64,000 nucleotides of DNA from NORP23 sp050302475 (GCA_050302475.1 JBNLBF010000012.1:24484-88483), one strand, 5' to 3'. Numbered from the stretch's first letter, positions 35,300-44,886 are shown. Program-made: numbers and translations. The notes: generated from the letters alone by a model not told the origin.

Positions 35300-38200
35300 A
35301 TGACGATCACACCCTATCGGATATTTTCCTATTTCACGCGACATGCCACAATCGCCAATCTTTTGTTGATTGTCCTGCTGACACTGGGCGTGTTGGCCTC
35401 CACCAAAATCCGCTCGCAGTTCTTTCCTGATGTGGTGATCGAGGCGATCAACGTCTCCGTCAGTTGGTCGGGGGCCGGGCCGGAGGATGTGGATAACGCG
35501 ATAATCTCACCCTTGGAAACAGCGTTGCTGACCGTAGAAGGCGTGGAAAGTTCGTCTTCGCGCGCTAACGAGGGCTCGGGGTCGATCCGTCTGGAATTTC
35601 TGCCCGGCACCGACATGGCGCAGGCCAATGAGGATGTGAAAGCGGCAGTGGATGCCGTGACCTCGCTGCCGGATACGGCCGAAGACCCTGTGGTTCGACG
35701 CTCGGCCTGGCGTGACCGTGTTACCGAGGTTCTGATCAGCGGCCCCGTGTCGCTGGAACAACTGGGCCGGTTCGCTGATGAATTTACCGCGCGTCTTTAT
35801 CGCGATGGGATTACGCGCACGACGGTTTCAGGGTTCGAAGCCGGTGGAATTCGGGTGCTGGTCAGCGAGGATACGCTGGTTAAATTCAACCTGTCGCTGC
35901 GTGATGTTGCGAATGCGATCAGCGCCCAAACCGAAACCAACCCGGCGGGTGAAGTGACGAGCCAGTCCTCGCGCCTGAGGACCGGAACAGAACGGCGCAC
36001 GGCAGAAGAAATCGAAGCCTTGCCTGTGCGGATAAATGACGATGGCTCGCAATTGCTGATCAGCGACATTGCTGTCATCGAACAGGTTCGAGCCGATAGT
36101 GGTAGCGCCTATTTCACCAACGATCAGCCCGCTGTGTTGCTGCGGGTGGATCGCTCCGATGAAGGTGACGCTATTGCCATGCAATATGCGGTTGAAGAGG
36201 CGGCAGAGGCATTTCAGGAAACGCTACCGCGTGGCACGACGGTTGAACTGATCAACACGCGGGCGGAACAGATTACCGACCGCCTGTCGATCCTGTTTGA
36301 AAACGGCCTGCTGGGATTGGTGCTGGTACTGATCCTGCTGTATCTTTTCTTGGGTGCACGTACGGCCTTTTGGGTCGCGGCAGGCATTCCTGTTGCGATG
36401 TTCTCGGCAATTGCGCTGATGTATGTCGCCGGGCTGACCTTTAATATGATTTCGCTGTTTGCCCTCATCATTACACTGGGGATCGTGGTGGATGACGCGA
36501 TTGTTCTGGGGGAACATGCCGATTTCCGCGCGCGACGGCTGGGCGAAGGTCCTACCGAGGCGGCGGAAAATGCCGCGACACGCATGGCCTCGCCTATTTT
36601 TTCGTCTACCATTACGACGATCCTCGCGTTTTTTGCGCTTGTCGCCATTGGAGGGCGGTTCGGATCGCTGATCGCGGATATTCCCTTTACGGTGATCGCG
36701 GTGCTTGTCGCCTCGCTGGTGGAATGTTTCCTGATCCTGCCCAACCATATGCGGCATTCAATTGCTGCGGTTGCCAAAGCCCGTTGGTATGATTTCCCGA
36801 GCCGCCTGTTCAATATCGGGTTTAGATGGGTGCGCGAGCGACTGTTTGCGCCGTTGGTGCGCCTGATCCTCGTGCTGCGATATCCGGTGGTGGCCGGGAT
36901 GCTGGTGCTGTTATCCATGTCCGTGTCGATGTTCATCCGCGGAGACGTGACTTGGCGGTTCTTCAATTCGCCGGAACAGGGCTCGATCACCGGGAACATC
37001 GCCATGCTGCCCGGTGCGGATCGCGAAGATACGCTGGCGATGATATCCGAAGTGCAACGCGCCGTTACGGCCGTATCGGAACGGCTGGAAGCGGAGCACG
37101 GCGTTTTGCCTGTTACCCATGTTCTGGCTCAGATTGGTGGCACAACGGGACGTGGTCTGACAGGTCAGGATACGAAGGAACCGGACCAACTGGCCTCGGT
37201 TGATATTGGGTTGGTGGATGCGGATCAGCGCCCCTATACCAGTTTTGAATTCCTGGCCGCCGTGCAGGAAGAAGTGACCTATCTGCCCTTGCTGGAGACC
37301 CTGTCATTCCGCAGGTTCGGCTTCGGCCCGGGCGGGGATTCGCTGGATGTGAGTTTCTATGGTCCTGATGCGCAGACCCTGAAGGCAGCCGCCGAATATC
37401 TGAAGGCGGAACTATCGAAACTCCCCGAGGTCAGCGCATTGGAAGACAGCCTTGCCTATGACAAGTCGGAATTGCTGCTGCAACTGACACCGCTTGGTGA
37501 AAGCCTTGGTTTTACGACCGAGGCGCTGGGATCGGAGCTGCGTGATCGGCTGAGTGGGATCGAGGCGGCAAGCTTCCCCGATGGTGTCCGAACCGCAACG
37601 ATCCGTGTTGAACTACCCGAAGGTGAAGTTGCCGCCGACTATCTGACCCGAACGTTGGTGCGCAGCAGCACCGGTGAATTCGTGGCGCTGTCTGACATCG
37701 TGACCATTGATGAATCGCTTGGGTTTTCGACGGTCCGGCGCGAAAACGGATTGCGCGTGATTACGGTCAACGGAGACATATCCGAAGACGACCCCGCCGC
37801 CGCTGCGCGCATCACCGAAAGCCTGCAGACGGAAATTCTGCCTGACGTGGCGTCCCGATTTGGTGTGGAATGGGTGATGGGAGGATTGGCCGAGCAGGAA
37901 CGCGAATTTTTGTCCGACGCGTTGGTCGGATTTACGCTGTGCCTGTTGGGGATTTACCTGACCCTGTCATGGATATTCGCCAGCTGGACCCGCCCGGTTG
38001 TGGTGATGGCTGTCATCCCCTTCGGGCTGGTTGGGACCATCTACGGCCATTACGCGTGGGACGTTCCGCTGTCGATGTTCACCGTGGTCGGACTGATCGG
38101 CATGTCGGGAATTGTCATCAATGACTCGATCGTGCTGATTTCCACCATTCAGGAATATTCACGCCAACGCGCATTGGGGCCGGCAATCGTCGCCGCGACC

Positions 38201-38674
38201 ACCGACCGTTTACGCCCCCTGATGCTGACCTCTCTGACAACGGTTTTCGGATTGGCACCGCTGTTGTTCGAAAGCAGTGCGCAGGCACAATTCCTGAAAC
38301 CGACCGTGATCACGCTGTGCTACGGGTTGGGTTTCGGGTTCTTTGTGGTGATCCTGATGATCCCCTCGCTGGTCATGATCCAGCAGGATATTCTGCGCCT
38401 GTTGCGCTCAACGCGGCGCGCGGCGTTTGGCAAAGGCGTGCCGATGCCGTTGCAGGTTGGCATTGTTGTCAGCGTGATTTCGGTGTTGCTGCTGGCCGGT
38501 ATCTATCTGGTTTATCCCGCAGTCTTTGGCGAGCCATTCCCGGCACTTGCGGGTTGGCAGGTGCGGGTCGGCATGGACCCCAAGTTGTTATATCTCAGCT
38601 CCGTCGCGGTGATCCTGTTGATCATGGCGCTGATCACCGGGATTGCGATACGGATCGGCGGACGGCGGGTTTAG
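35300..38674 (+). CDS. RND-family efflux permease (HAE1/AcrB type) with C-terminal extension
   Basis: A 1124-residue proton-driven multidrug-type exporter. The early motif SWSGAGPEDVDNAIISPLE, GIVVDDAIVLGEHADF (TM4 Asp pair) and GIVINDSIVLIS in the second half are standard. The chain is longer than AcrB (1049 residues). After canonical TM12 (LMIPSLVMIQQDIL) there are two more hydrophobic segments (LQVGIVVSVISVLLLAGIYLVYPAVF and LLYLSSVAVILLIMALITGIAI), so about 14 segments are likely. No TolC-like outer-membrane gene is adjacent. It converges with fdsA with a four-base overlap. Confidence 0.9.
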   Translation: MTITPYRIFSYFTRHATIANLLLIVLLTLGVLASTKIRSQFFPDVVIEAINVSVSWSGAGPEDVDNAIISPLETALLTVEGVESSSSRANEGSGSIRLEFLPGTDMAQANEDVKAAVDAVTSLPDTAEDPVVRRSAWRDRVTEVLISGPVSLEQLGRFADEFTARLYRDGITRTTVSGFEAGGIRVLVSEDTLVKFNLSLRDVANAISAQTETNPAGEVTSQSSRLRTGTERRTAEEIEALPVRINDDGSQLLISDIAVIEQVRADSGSAYFTNDQPAVLLRVDRSDEGDAIAMQYAVEEAAEAFQETLPRGTTVELINTRAEQITDRLSILFENGLLGLVLVLILLYLFLGARTAFWVAAGIPVAMFSAIALMYVAGLTFNMISLFALIITLGIVVDDAIVLGEHADFRARRLGEGPTEAAENAATRMASPIFSSTITTILAFFALVAIGGRFGSLIADIPFTVIAVLVASLVECFLILPNHMRHSIAAVAKARWYDFPSRLFNIGFRWVRERLFAPLVRLILVLRYPVVAGMLVLLSMSVSMFIRGDVTWRFFNSPEQGSITGNIAMLPGADREDTLAMISEVQRAVTAVSERLEAEHGVLPVTHVLAQIGGTTGRGLTGQDTKEPDQLASVDIGLVDADQRPYTSFEFLAAVQEEVTYLPLLETLSFRRFGFGPGGDSLDVSFYGPDAQTLKAAAEYLKAELSKLPEVSALEDSLAYDKSELLLQLTPLGESLGFTTEALGSELRDRLSGIEAASFPDGVRTATIRVELPEGEVAADYLTRTLVRSSTGEFVALSDIVTIDESLGFSTVRRENGLRVITVNGDISEDDPAAAARITESLQTEILPDVASRFGVEWVMGGLAEQEREFLSDALVGFTLCLLGIYLTLSWIFASWTRPVVVMAVIPFGLVGTIYGHYAWDVPLSMFTVVGLIGMSGIVINDSIVLISTIQEYSRQRALGPAIVAATTDRLRPLMLTSLTTVFGLAPLLFESSAQAQFLKPTVITLCYGLGFGFFVVILMIPSLVMIQQDILRLLRSTRRAAFGKGVPMPLQVGIVVSVISVLLLAGIYLVYPAVFGEPFPALAGWQVRVGMDPKLLYLSSVAVILLIMALITGIAIRIGGRRV

Positions 38675-41451
38675 ACCGCCTCCACCCGCGCCGCCGCATA
38701 TTTCACTTCGGGGATTTTTCCGTAAGGGTCGAGGCTGGGATTGGTGAGCACATTCGCCGGAGCATCCGGGAAACAGAAGGGGATGAACATCATCCCTTGC
38801 GAGACCTCGCGATCTGCCCGCAGCGTCAGTTCTACATCCCCGCGCCGGGTTGTTACACGGACCTTTTGGCCCCGCTCCAACCCCATCTTGCCGATATCTT
38901 TCGGATGCATCGACACAGTTGATTCCGGTTCCTGCGCATGGAGCGCGCTGGCATGATGCGTCATCGCCCCGGTGTGCCAATGTTCCAGCATTCTGCCTGT
39001 GGTCAGGACCATAGGATAGGTTTCGTCCGGCATTTCGTCCGGCGGTAAAAGACCCGCCGAAACAATCTGTGCGCGACCCGATTTGGTCGGGAATCCGTCA
39101 TAGAACAGGATCTCGTCACTCGGCCCCTGTTCCTCGTGCGTCGGGTAACAGACAGTGCCTTCTCGCAGCAGTCTTTCCCAGGTGATATGATCCAGCGAGG
39201 GCATGAGCGAGGCCATCTCCCGATACACATCGCTGATGTCGTCATATTGCCAGTCAAGACCGATACGGTTCGCCAGTTCGACAATCAGTTTCCAGTCCTG
39301 TCGCGCCTCGCCGGGGGCTTTGCGCACCGGCATGGCAATCTGCACCTGACGGTTCGAGTTCGTATAGGTCCCCGGTTTTTCCGGTTGCGCGGTCGCGGGA
39401 AGGATGACGTCAGCAAAGCGGGCGGTTTCGGTCAGGAAAATCTCCTGCACAACCAGATGCTGCAGCTTCGCGAGGGATTGGCGAGCATGACGCTGATCGG
39501 GGTCGGACATGGCGGGATTCTCGCCCATAATGTACATGCCCTTGATCTCATCCCGTGCGATAGCTTGGATAATCTCAACAACCGTCAGTCCGGTTTTCGG
39601 ATCGAGCGGTCGTCCCCAGACATCCTCATAATGGGCACGGACGTCGGGGTCTTCGACGGATTTATAGTTCGGATAGACAATCGGGATCAGCCCGGAATCC
39701 GAGGCACCTTGCACGTTATTCTGCCCGCGCAGCGGGTGTAGCCCAGTGCCGGGACGGCCGATTTGCCCGGTGATCAGCGACAGCGCGATCAGACAACGGC
39801 AATTATCTGTGCCATGCGTATGCTGGGCAACACCCATGCCCCAGAAGATGATCGCGCGCTCCGCCTTTGCATAAGTGCGGGCTATGGCGGTGATTTCCTC
39901 CGCCGGAACTCCGCAAATATCTGCCATCGCGGCAGGCGAGAAATCTTTGACTTTTTCCTTCAGCGCATCAAACCCATCAACATTGGCTTGAATATACTGC
40001 TCGTCATAGAGCCCTTCCTCGATGATCACGTGCAGCATCGCGTTCAACAACGCCACATCGCGGCCCGGGGTAAACACGACGGGGTGCGTGGCGTAACGCA
40101 TGATATGCTGTTCGCGCGGGTCCATGACGATCAGGTCCACGCCGCGTTTGGCCGCCTGTTTGAAATAGGTTGCCGCCACCGGGTGGTTCTGTTCCGGACG
40201 CGCTCCGATAATGATAATACAATCGCTGTCATCGGCAGCTGTGAACGGGGCCGACACAGCACCAGAACCGACGCCTTCCATCAGTGCCGCAACGGAGGAG
40301 GCATGACACAACCGCGTACAGTGATCGACATTGTTGGTGCCAAATCCCTGACGGATGAGTTTCTGGAACAGATATGCCTCTTCATTTGTGCCTTTGGCAG
40401 AGCCGAAGCCTGCAAGCGCTGATGACCCGTTTTCGTCGAGGATTTTCCGGTATCCCTCCGCGGCTTTGTCCAAAGCCTCGTCCCATGTGGCCTCGCGGAA
40501 ATACTTGGGAATATCGGCATAGGTGAAATTCGCATCCCAAACCTTGGGCGCATCTTCGTGGCGGATCAGGGGTTTTGTCAGCCGTTCGGGGTGCATGACA
40601 TAGTCCATACCGAACCGACCTTTGACGCAAAGCTTGCCGCGGTTGGCAACGCCGTGGCGACCGTCAACTTTCAGGATTTTGTCACCTTTCAGATGAATGT
40701 CTGTCTGGCAGCCAACCCCGCAGAACGGACAGACCGAGGGTTCTATCCGATCGGCAACTTCGGCCCGCTGCGTGGCATCAGCATTGAGGACAGTCTTCTC
40801 CATCAACGCGCCGGTTGGGCAGGCCTGCACGCATTCGCCACAGGCGACGCAGGTGGAAAGTCCCATGGGGTCATTTATATCGAAAGTCGGAAGGGCATCC
40901 GCGCCACGCCCCATGAATCCGATCACGTCATTCACCTGAACCTCGCGGCAGGCGCGTTCGCATAAGCCACAGGAAATACAGGCATCCAGATTGACCGCGA
41001 TGGAGGGATGCGAAGCATCACGGAAGATGCTGTCCACGGGAATCTCGCCCCCTGCCCCAGGTTTGTTGGCGGCAAACCGGGATCCTGTTTCGCCTGCCAG
41101 CTCCGCCTGCGTCCAGTATGGCGCATCGGGATCGGGGCTGGTTTCGCGTGCTGGCATGTCAGCATTCAGCAGTTCGAACACCAGCTTGCGGTTTTTGGTG
41201 ACCCGGTCAGAATTGGTCGTGACAACCATACCTTCGGAAGGTTTGCGGTTGCAGGAAGCGGCGAGGACGCGTTCGCCCTCCACCTCGACCATGCAGGCGC
41301 GACAGTTACCGTCGGACCGCAATTCCGGAACGTCCTTGTAACACAGATGCGGGATCGCCTCGCCCATCCGCGTGGCGACTTGCCAGATGGTTTCGCCCGG
41401 GGCGGCTTCGACTGATTTCCCGTTCAGCGTGAAAGTGATTTTGTCGCTCAT
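38671..41451 (-). CDS. fdsA: NAD-dependent formate dehydrogenase, molybdenum subunit alpha
   Basis: A 926-residue cytoplasmic subunit that oxidises formate to CO2. An N-terminal 2Fe-2S domain uses Cys37, Cys50, Cys53 and Cys67. Two 4Fe-4S motifs follow (Cys158/161/164/168 and Cys201/204/207/211), then the FeS motif Cys241/244/248/275. The catalytic residue in HCTRLCHASS is Cys382, not selenocysteine. The bis-MGD binding domains fill the rest. The protein closely resembles R. capsulatus FdsA in layout. It overlaps the fdsGB fusion by four bases. The expected fdsC (FdhD-like) and fdsD genes are not downstream, where the RND gene converges. Confidence 0.95.
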   Translation of the reverse strand: MSDKITFTLNGKSVEAAPGETIWQVATRMGEAIPHLCYKDVPELRSDGNCRACMVEVEGERVLAASCNRKPSEGMVVTTNSDRVTKNRKLVFELLNADMPARETSPDPDAPYWTQAELAGETGSRFAANKPGAGGEIPVDSIFRDASHPSIAVNLDACISCGLCERACREVQVNDVIGFMGRGADALPTFDINDPMGLSTCVACGECVQACPTGALMEKTVLNADATQRAEVADRIEPSVCPFCGVGCQTDIHLKGDKILKVDGRHGVANRGKLCVKGRFGMDYVMHPERLTKPLIRHEDAPKVWDANFTYADIPKYFREATWDEALDKAAEGYRKILDENGSSALAGFGSAKGTNEEAYLFQKLIRQGFGTNNVDHCTRLCHASSVAALMEGVGSGAVSAPFTAADDSDCIIIIGARPEQNHPVAATYFKQAAKRGVDLIVMDPREQHIMRYATHPVVFTPGRDVALLNAMLHVIIEEGLYDEQYIQANVDGFDALKEKVKDFSPAAMADICGVPAEEITAIARTYAKAERAIIFWGMGVAQHTHGTDNCRCLIALSLITGQIGRPGTGLHPLRGQNNVQGASDSGLIPIVYPNYKSVEDPDVRAHYEDVWGRPLDPKTGLTVVEIIQAIARDEIKGMYIMGENPAMSDPDQRHARQSLAKLQHLVVQEIFLTETARFADVILPATAQPEKPGTYTNSNRQVQIAMPVRKAPGEARQDWKLIVELANRIGLDWQYDDISDVYREMASLMPSLDHITWERLLREGTVCYPTHEEQGPSDEILFYDGFPTKSGRAQIVSAGLLPPDEMPDETYPMVLTTGRMLEHWHTGAMTHHASALHAQEPESTVSMHPKDIGKMGLERGQKVRVTTRRGDVELTLRADREVSQGMMFIPFCFPDAPANVLTNPSLDPYGKIPEVKYAAARVEAV

Positions 41452-43130
41452 GCCATTTCCTCCGGGAAGTATGTCATCAAATGCCTTACGCAGTTGGCGG
41501 CGGCCTGTCCAAGACCACAGATGGAGCTGTCCCCCATCACCGTCATCAGGTCATTGTAAAGCTCGTGCTCAGTCGCAGGGTCCTGCAGCATCCCAACCAT
41601 TTTCTGCGTCCCAACGCGGCAAGGGGTGCATTGCCCGCAACTTTCATGTTTGAAGAAACGCATCGTGTTCAGAGCGGCTTCCTTGATGGAATCTGCTTCT
41701 GACAGGATCACCACAGCGTGGGACCCGACGAACCCTCCATGCGGTTCAAAACTGCCGAAATCGAGTGGCAGATCAGCCATAGAAGCCGGGAAAATACCAC
41801 CCGACGCCCCGCCTGGCAGGAACGCTTTCAGCGTATGGCCCTCCGCCATGCCGCCGCAATATTCGTCGATCAATTGTTGCAAGGTGATCCCGGCCGGCGC
41901 GATTTTCACGCCGGGGTCAGCGACGCGGCCCGAAACGCTGAAAGAGCGAGGACCCTTGTGCCCCTCCGCCCCTTGATCGGCGAACCAGTCTCCGCCATTT
42001 TTCACAATATCCGGCACCCAGCTGAGGGTTTCGACATTGTGGTTCAGGGTGGGTTTCCCGAACAGGCCGGTTTCTGCGATATATGGCGGGCGGTGACGTG
42101 GCAGTCCGCGCTTGCCCTCGATGCTTTCCAGCATCGCACTTTCTTCGCCGCAGATATACGCCCCTGCCCCGCGCCGCAATTCGATGTCGATATCGCCGGT
42201 CAGACCGGCGGCTTTGAGCGCGGCAATTTCAGCCAGCAGCACCTCTCGCGCAGCGGGGTATTCGTCGCGCAGATAGATATAAATCTTCTCACACCCGACC
42301 ACGGTTGCGCCGATAAGCGCCCCTTCCAACATCCGATGCGGATGGGATTCGAGCCAGAACCGGTCTTTGAACGTGCCCGGTTCCCCTTCGTCGGCATTGA
42401 CGGTCATCAGTCGAGGTCCGTCGAACCCGCGCACGATCTGCCATTTACGCGAGGCCGGGAAGCCCGCGCCACCCATACCGCGTAATCCCGACGCCTCCAG
42501 CGCATCGATGACCGAGTCAGGAGAAATCTTGCCGTTACGAATATCCGTCAGCACCGAATATCCCCCAGCCGCCTGATAGGTGCTGAGGGTTTCATGAGCA
42601 GGCAGGTCCGGTTCCGTCTGACCCGCTTCGGCGATCTCCAGAACCGTTTCCGGTGTCGCATGGTCAACAGGGTTTTTACCAACGACGGCCGCCGGGGCGT
42701 GCTGACACCGACCGATGCAGGGCACCGGCTGGATGCGGATAGCGTTTGGGTCAACCTTGTCGCCGAGCGCAGACAGCAATCCATCCGCACCAGACATCGC
42801 ACAGCTGAGCCCGTCACAGACCCGGATGGTTAGGGGAGCAGGTGGAACCTCGCCTTCCTTCACCACGTCGAAATGGTGATAGAAACTTGCGACTTCGAAC
42901 ACTTCGACCTGAGACAGGCGAAAAATCTCTGCCAAAGCAGCGAGGTTCTCTGCCGACAAATACCCGCGACCGTCCTGAATGAGGTGTAAGGCCTCTATCA
43001 GCAAGTCGCGCCTTATCGGTAAGTCCCCGAGCAAAGAGCGCACATCCGAGAGGGCTGCCTCGTCAACCTGCCGCCCTTTCGGAAGACTGCGATCCCGATT
43101 CTGCGTGTTCCGTTTCAGATCCAGTGCCAT
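41448..43130 (-). CDS. Formate dehydrogenase diaphorase: NuoE (FdsG) and NuoF (FdsB) fused
   Basis: A 560-residue cytoplasmic protein. Residues 1-175 are the NuoE-like 2Fe-2S part with Cys105, Cys110, Cys138 and Cys142. Residues about 185-560 are NuoF-like: GMGGAGFPASRKW (NAD), GAGAYICGEESAMLESIEGKRG (FMN) and a C-terminal 4Fe-4S set in ESCGQCTPCRVGT and the final SICGLG. In R. capsulatus FdsG and FdsB are separate; here they are one chain. It accepts electrons from FdsA to reduce NAD. It is first in the operon. Confidence 0.95.
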   Translation of the reverse strand: MALDLKRNTQNRDRSLPKGRQVDEAALSDVRSLLGDLPIRRDLLIEALHLIQDGRGYLSAENLAALAEIFRLSQVEVFEVASFYHHFDVVKEGEVPPAPLTIRVCDGLSCAMSGADGLLSALGDKVDPNAIRIQPVPCIGRCQHAPAAVVGKNPVDHATPETVLEIAEAGQTEPDLPAHETLSTYQAAGGYSVLTDIRNGKISPDSVIDALEASGLRGMGGAGFPASRKWQIVRGFDGPRLMTVNADEGEPGTFKDRFWLESHPHRMLEGALIGATVVGCEKIYIYLRDEYPAAREVLLAEIAALKAAGLTGDIDIELRRGAGAYICGEESAMLESIEGKRGLPRHRPPYIAETGLFGKPTLNHNVETLSWVPDIVKNGGDWFADQGAEGHKGPRSFSVSGRVADPGVKIAPAGITLQQLIDEYCGGMAEGHTLKAFLPGGASGGIFPASMADLPLDFGSFEPHGGFVGSHAVVILSEADSIKEAALNTMRFFKHESCGQCTPCRVGTQKMVGMLQDPATEHELYNDLMTVMGDSSICGLGQAAANCVRHLMTYFPEEMA

Positions 43131-43311
43131 GCGTCCCCCTGCGATAGTATACGTTTAGTTGACCATAAGCATCTGACGTTTTCTATAGCGGTTTCGCGCT
43201 TCGCGCGGTTGAAATGTCAGAAACTTCTTTGTCAGTTTCGTTTCGGAACTATACTGTATGTTCAAGAAACCCTAATCCTTGATTTAGGACAATTCAGAGG
43301 AGGAGAGCGAC
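43131..43311. promoter_or_regulatory. Divergent promoter region, fds and eight-Cys protein
   Basis: 181 bases between divergent genes. On the plus strand TTGTCA (43229-43234) and TATACT (43250-43255) look like sigma70 boxes (spacing 15, short of ideal 17), followed by CCTAATCCTTGATTTAGG, an inverted repeat in the 5' leader, and GGAGGAGAG before the small gene at 43312. The GC-rich TTTCGCGCTTCGCGCGG segment near 43190-43210 can form a hairpin. Confidence 0.45.
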
Positions 43312-43503
43312 ATGGCAACCTACGAATGTAAAGTCTGCGGCATGTCTGTGAATGCCACCTGCGGAAAATGCGACGCGCCGCTGGTGAATGGCACATTGAC
43401 AACCGAAGACGGGAAAGAGGTTCAGATATCAGAATGCCCAAACGGGCATGGGAAAATCAAGTCGCCCATGTGTTGCGGACAGGACATGGTTTGTGAAACT
43501 TAG
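43312..43503 (+). CDS. Eight-cysteine zinc-ribbon-like small protein
   Basis: A 63-residue protein with paired cysteines at 6/9, 17/20, plus Cys42, Cys54/55 and Cys61. The spacing CxxC-x7-CxxC followed later by CxxC-like pairs suggests one or two zinc ribbons or a rubredoxin-like metal site. The start has a strong GGAGGAGAG and it seems to have its own promoter. I recall similar conserved proteins in roseobacters and SAR11, but no named function. It is followed by an inverted repeat of AGGGAAAA(A)TT that may be a terminator. Confidence 0.8.
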   Translation: MATYECKVCGMSVNATCGKCDAPLVNGTLTTEDGKEVQISECPNGHGKIKSPMCCGQDMVCET

Positions 43504-43532
43504 GGAAAAATTTCCCCACGTGAATTTTCCCT
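43502..43532 (+). terminator. Possible terminator after the eight-Cys gene
   Basis: AGGGAAAAATT and AATTTTCCCT (43502-43512 and 43523-43532) form an AT-rich stem of about ten pairs with one bulge. It starts in the stop codon. The T-run is inside the stem rather than after it, so termination is not certain. Confidence 0.4.
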
Positions 43533-43691
43533 CTTGTGCCGACTCACATTCGGCCCTAAATGCCGCGCCATAGACGCCAACGCACGCGCCTCTGGCCTTG
43601 GGACCTAGTCCACCGTGTTTACGTAGCGACGGTAACGTCTCCGTTTTGAACTGAGCGGTCATAGTTTTGGCCGGGTCTTATGGAGATGACC
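43533..43691 (+). promoter_or_regulatory. Structured leader of the ornithine/lysine decarboxylase gene, speF-leader candidate
   Basis: A 159-base leader with no ORF of its own. It contains GGACCTAGTCC (a short hairpin) near 43600, ACGGTAACGTCTCCGT (ACGG/CCGT pairing) near 43629, and CGGTCATAGTTTTGGCCG (43656-43673, six pairs) close to the ATG. In alphaproteobacteria the conserved speF leader RNA sits upstream of COG0019 decarboxylases, which is exactly this context. I could not verify the consensus by eye. Confidence 0.4.
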
Positions 43692-44864
43692 ATGAACGCA
43701 TACGTAACCGACTTCGTCGGGGGCAAGGCTGTCGCTGCGCCTTCGGCAATTGAATCTTTTATCCGACGTACCGAATTTGACCGCCCGACACTGGTTCTGG
43801 ATACCGAAATTGTTGCCCGTCAGTTCCGCGCGCTAAACGCCGGGCTTGGCCATGCCAACATCCATTATGCGGTCAAAGCCAACCCAACCCGCGAGATCAT
43901 CGAAACGCTGATCGCCGAAGGCTCCCATTTCGACGCCGCATCGCGTGGCGAGATCGAATTGTGCCTGTCACTGGGCGCTGCCCCCGAAGATATTTCGTTT
44001 GGCAATACGGTGAAACGTGCCTCCGATATCGACTTCGCATTCCACGCGGGGATCGAGCTGTTCGCGGCCGACGCCGAAGAAGAACTGGACAAACTGGCCG
44101 AACATGCGCCGGGTGCGCAGGTATATATCCGCCTGATCGTTGATGCGTCCGAGGCCGACTGGCCATTGTCGCGCAAATTCGGTTGTGCGCGGGACAAAGC
44201 AATGGACCTGCTGGCATATGCTACCCGTGTTGGCCTGCGTCCTGTTGGATTTTCGTTCCATGTTGGGTCGCAAACCCGTCGCGCCGACATGTGGCGTGTG
44301 ACGCTGGACCAGATTGCCGAGATTTGGCATCAGGCGATTGCCGCTGGATATCCGTTGGACCTGTTGAATATTGGTGGCGGCTTCCCGGCTTTCTATGGCG
44401 AAGAAATTGCGCATCCCACACAGTACGCTGCCGATGTCATGCGCCTTGTGACCGAGCGTTTCGGCGATGTGCCCCGCGTGATGGCGGAACCCGGCCGTGG
44501 TCTGGTTGCTGAAGCTGGTATGATCGCTGCCGAGGTTCTGCTCGTGTCGAAAAAGTCCGAGGCTGATATGCATCGCTGGGTTTACCTCGACATCGGCAAA
44601 TTCTCGGGTCTGGCCGAAACCATGGACGAGGCGATCCGTTATCAGTTCATCACCGACCGAGATCACGAGGAAACCGGTGCCTGTATTCTGGCAGGTCCGT
44701 CCTGTGACAGTGCTGACGTCTTGTACGAAAAACGCCCGGTTCAGTTGCCGGTTGGTTTGAAATCTGGCGACAGGTTCATCATTCGTAACTGCGGCGCATA
44801 TACGTCCAGCTACAGTTCGGTCGGCTTTAACGGCTTCCCGCCGCTGGATGTCGTTGTCATCTAA
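43692..44864 (+). CDS. PLP-dependent ornithine/lysine decarboxylase (alanine-racemase fold, type III)
   Basis: A 390-residue cytoplasmic decarboxylase. PLP Lys62 is in HYAVKANP; the glycine loop LNIGGGFPAFY, EPGRGLVAEAG and the catalytic Cys region GPSCDSADVLYEK follow. This eukaryotic-like fold (COG0019) makes putrescine from ornithine or cadaverine from lysine; bifunctional members are common in alphaproteobacteria. The ATG at 43692 is chosen because GGAG lies ahead of it; another frame begins at 43680. It stands alone with a long leader, so leader-mediated control by polyamine is plausible. Confidence 0.92.
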   Translation: MNAYVTDFVGGKAVAAPSAIESFIRRTEFDRPTLVLDTEIVARQFRALNAGLGHANIHYAVKANPTREIIETLIAEGSHFDAASRGEIELCLSLGAAPEDISFGNTVKRASDIDFAFHAGIELFAADAEEELDKLAEHAPGAQVYIRLIVDASEADWPLSRKFGCARDKAMDLLAYATRVGLRPVGFSFHVGSQTRRADMWRVTLDQIAEIWHQAIAAGYPLDLLNIGGGFPAFYGEEIAHPTQYAADVMRLVTERFGDVPRVMAEPGRGLVAEAGMIAAEVLLVSKKSEADMHRWVYLDIGKFSGLAETMDEAIRYQFITDRDHEETGACILAGPSCDSADVLYEKRPVQLPVGLKSGDRFIIRNCGAYTSSYSSVGFNGFPPLDVVVI

Positions 44865-44886
44865 GTGTAATCTTTGAAAACTTTGG

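Noticed and set aside
36214..37005. 263-codon minus-strand frame inside the RND pump
   Set aside because: Antisense to conserved transmembrane and Asp motifs of the pump; a shadow.
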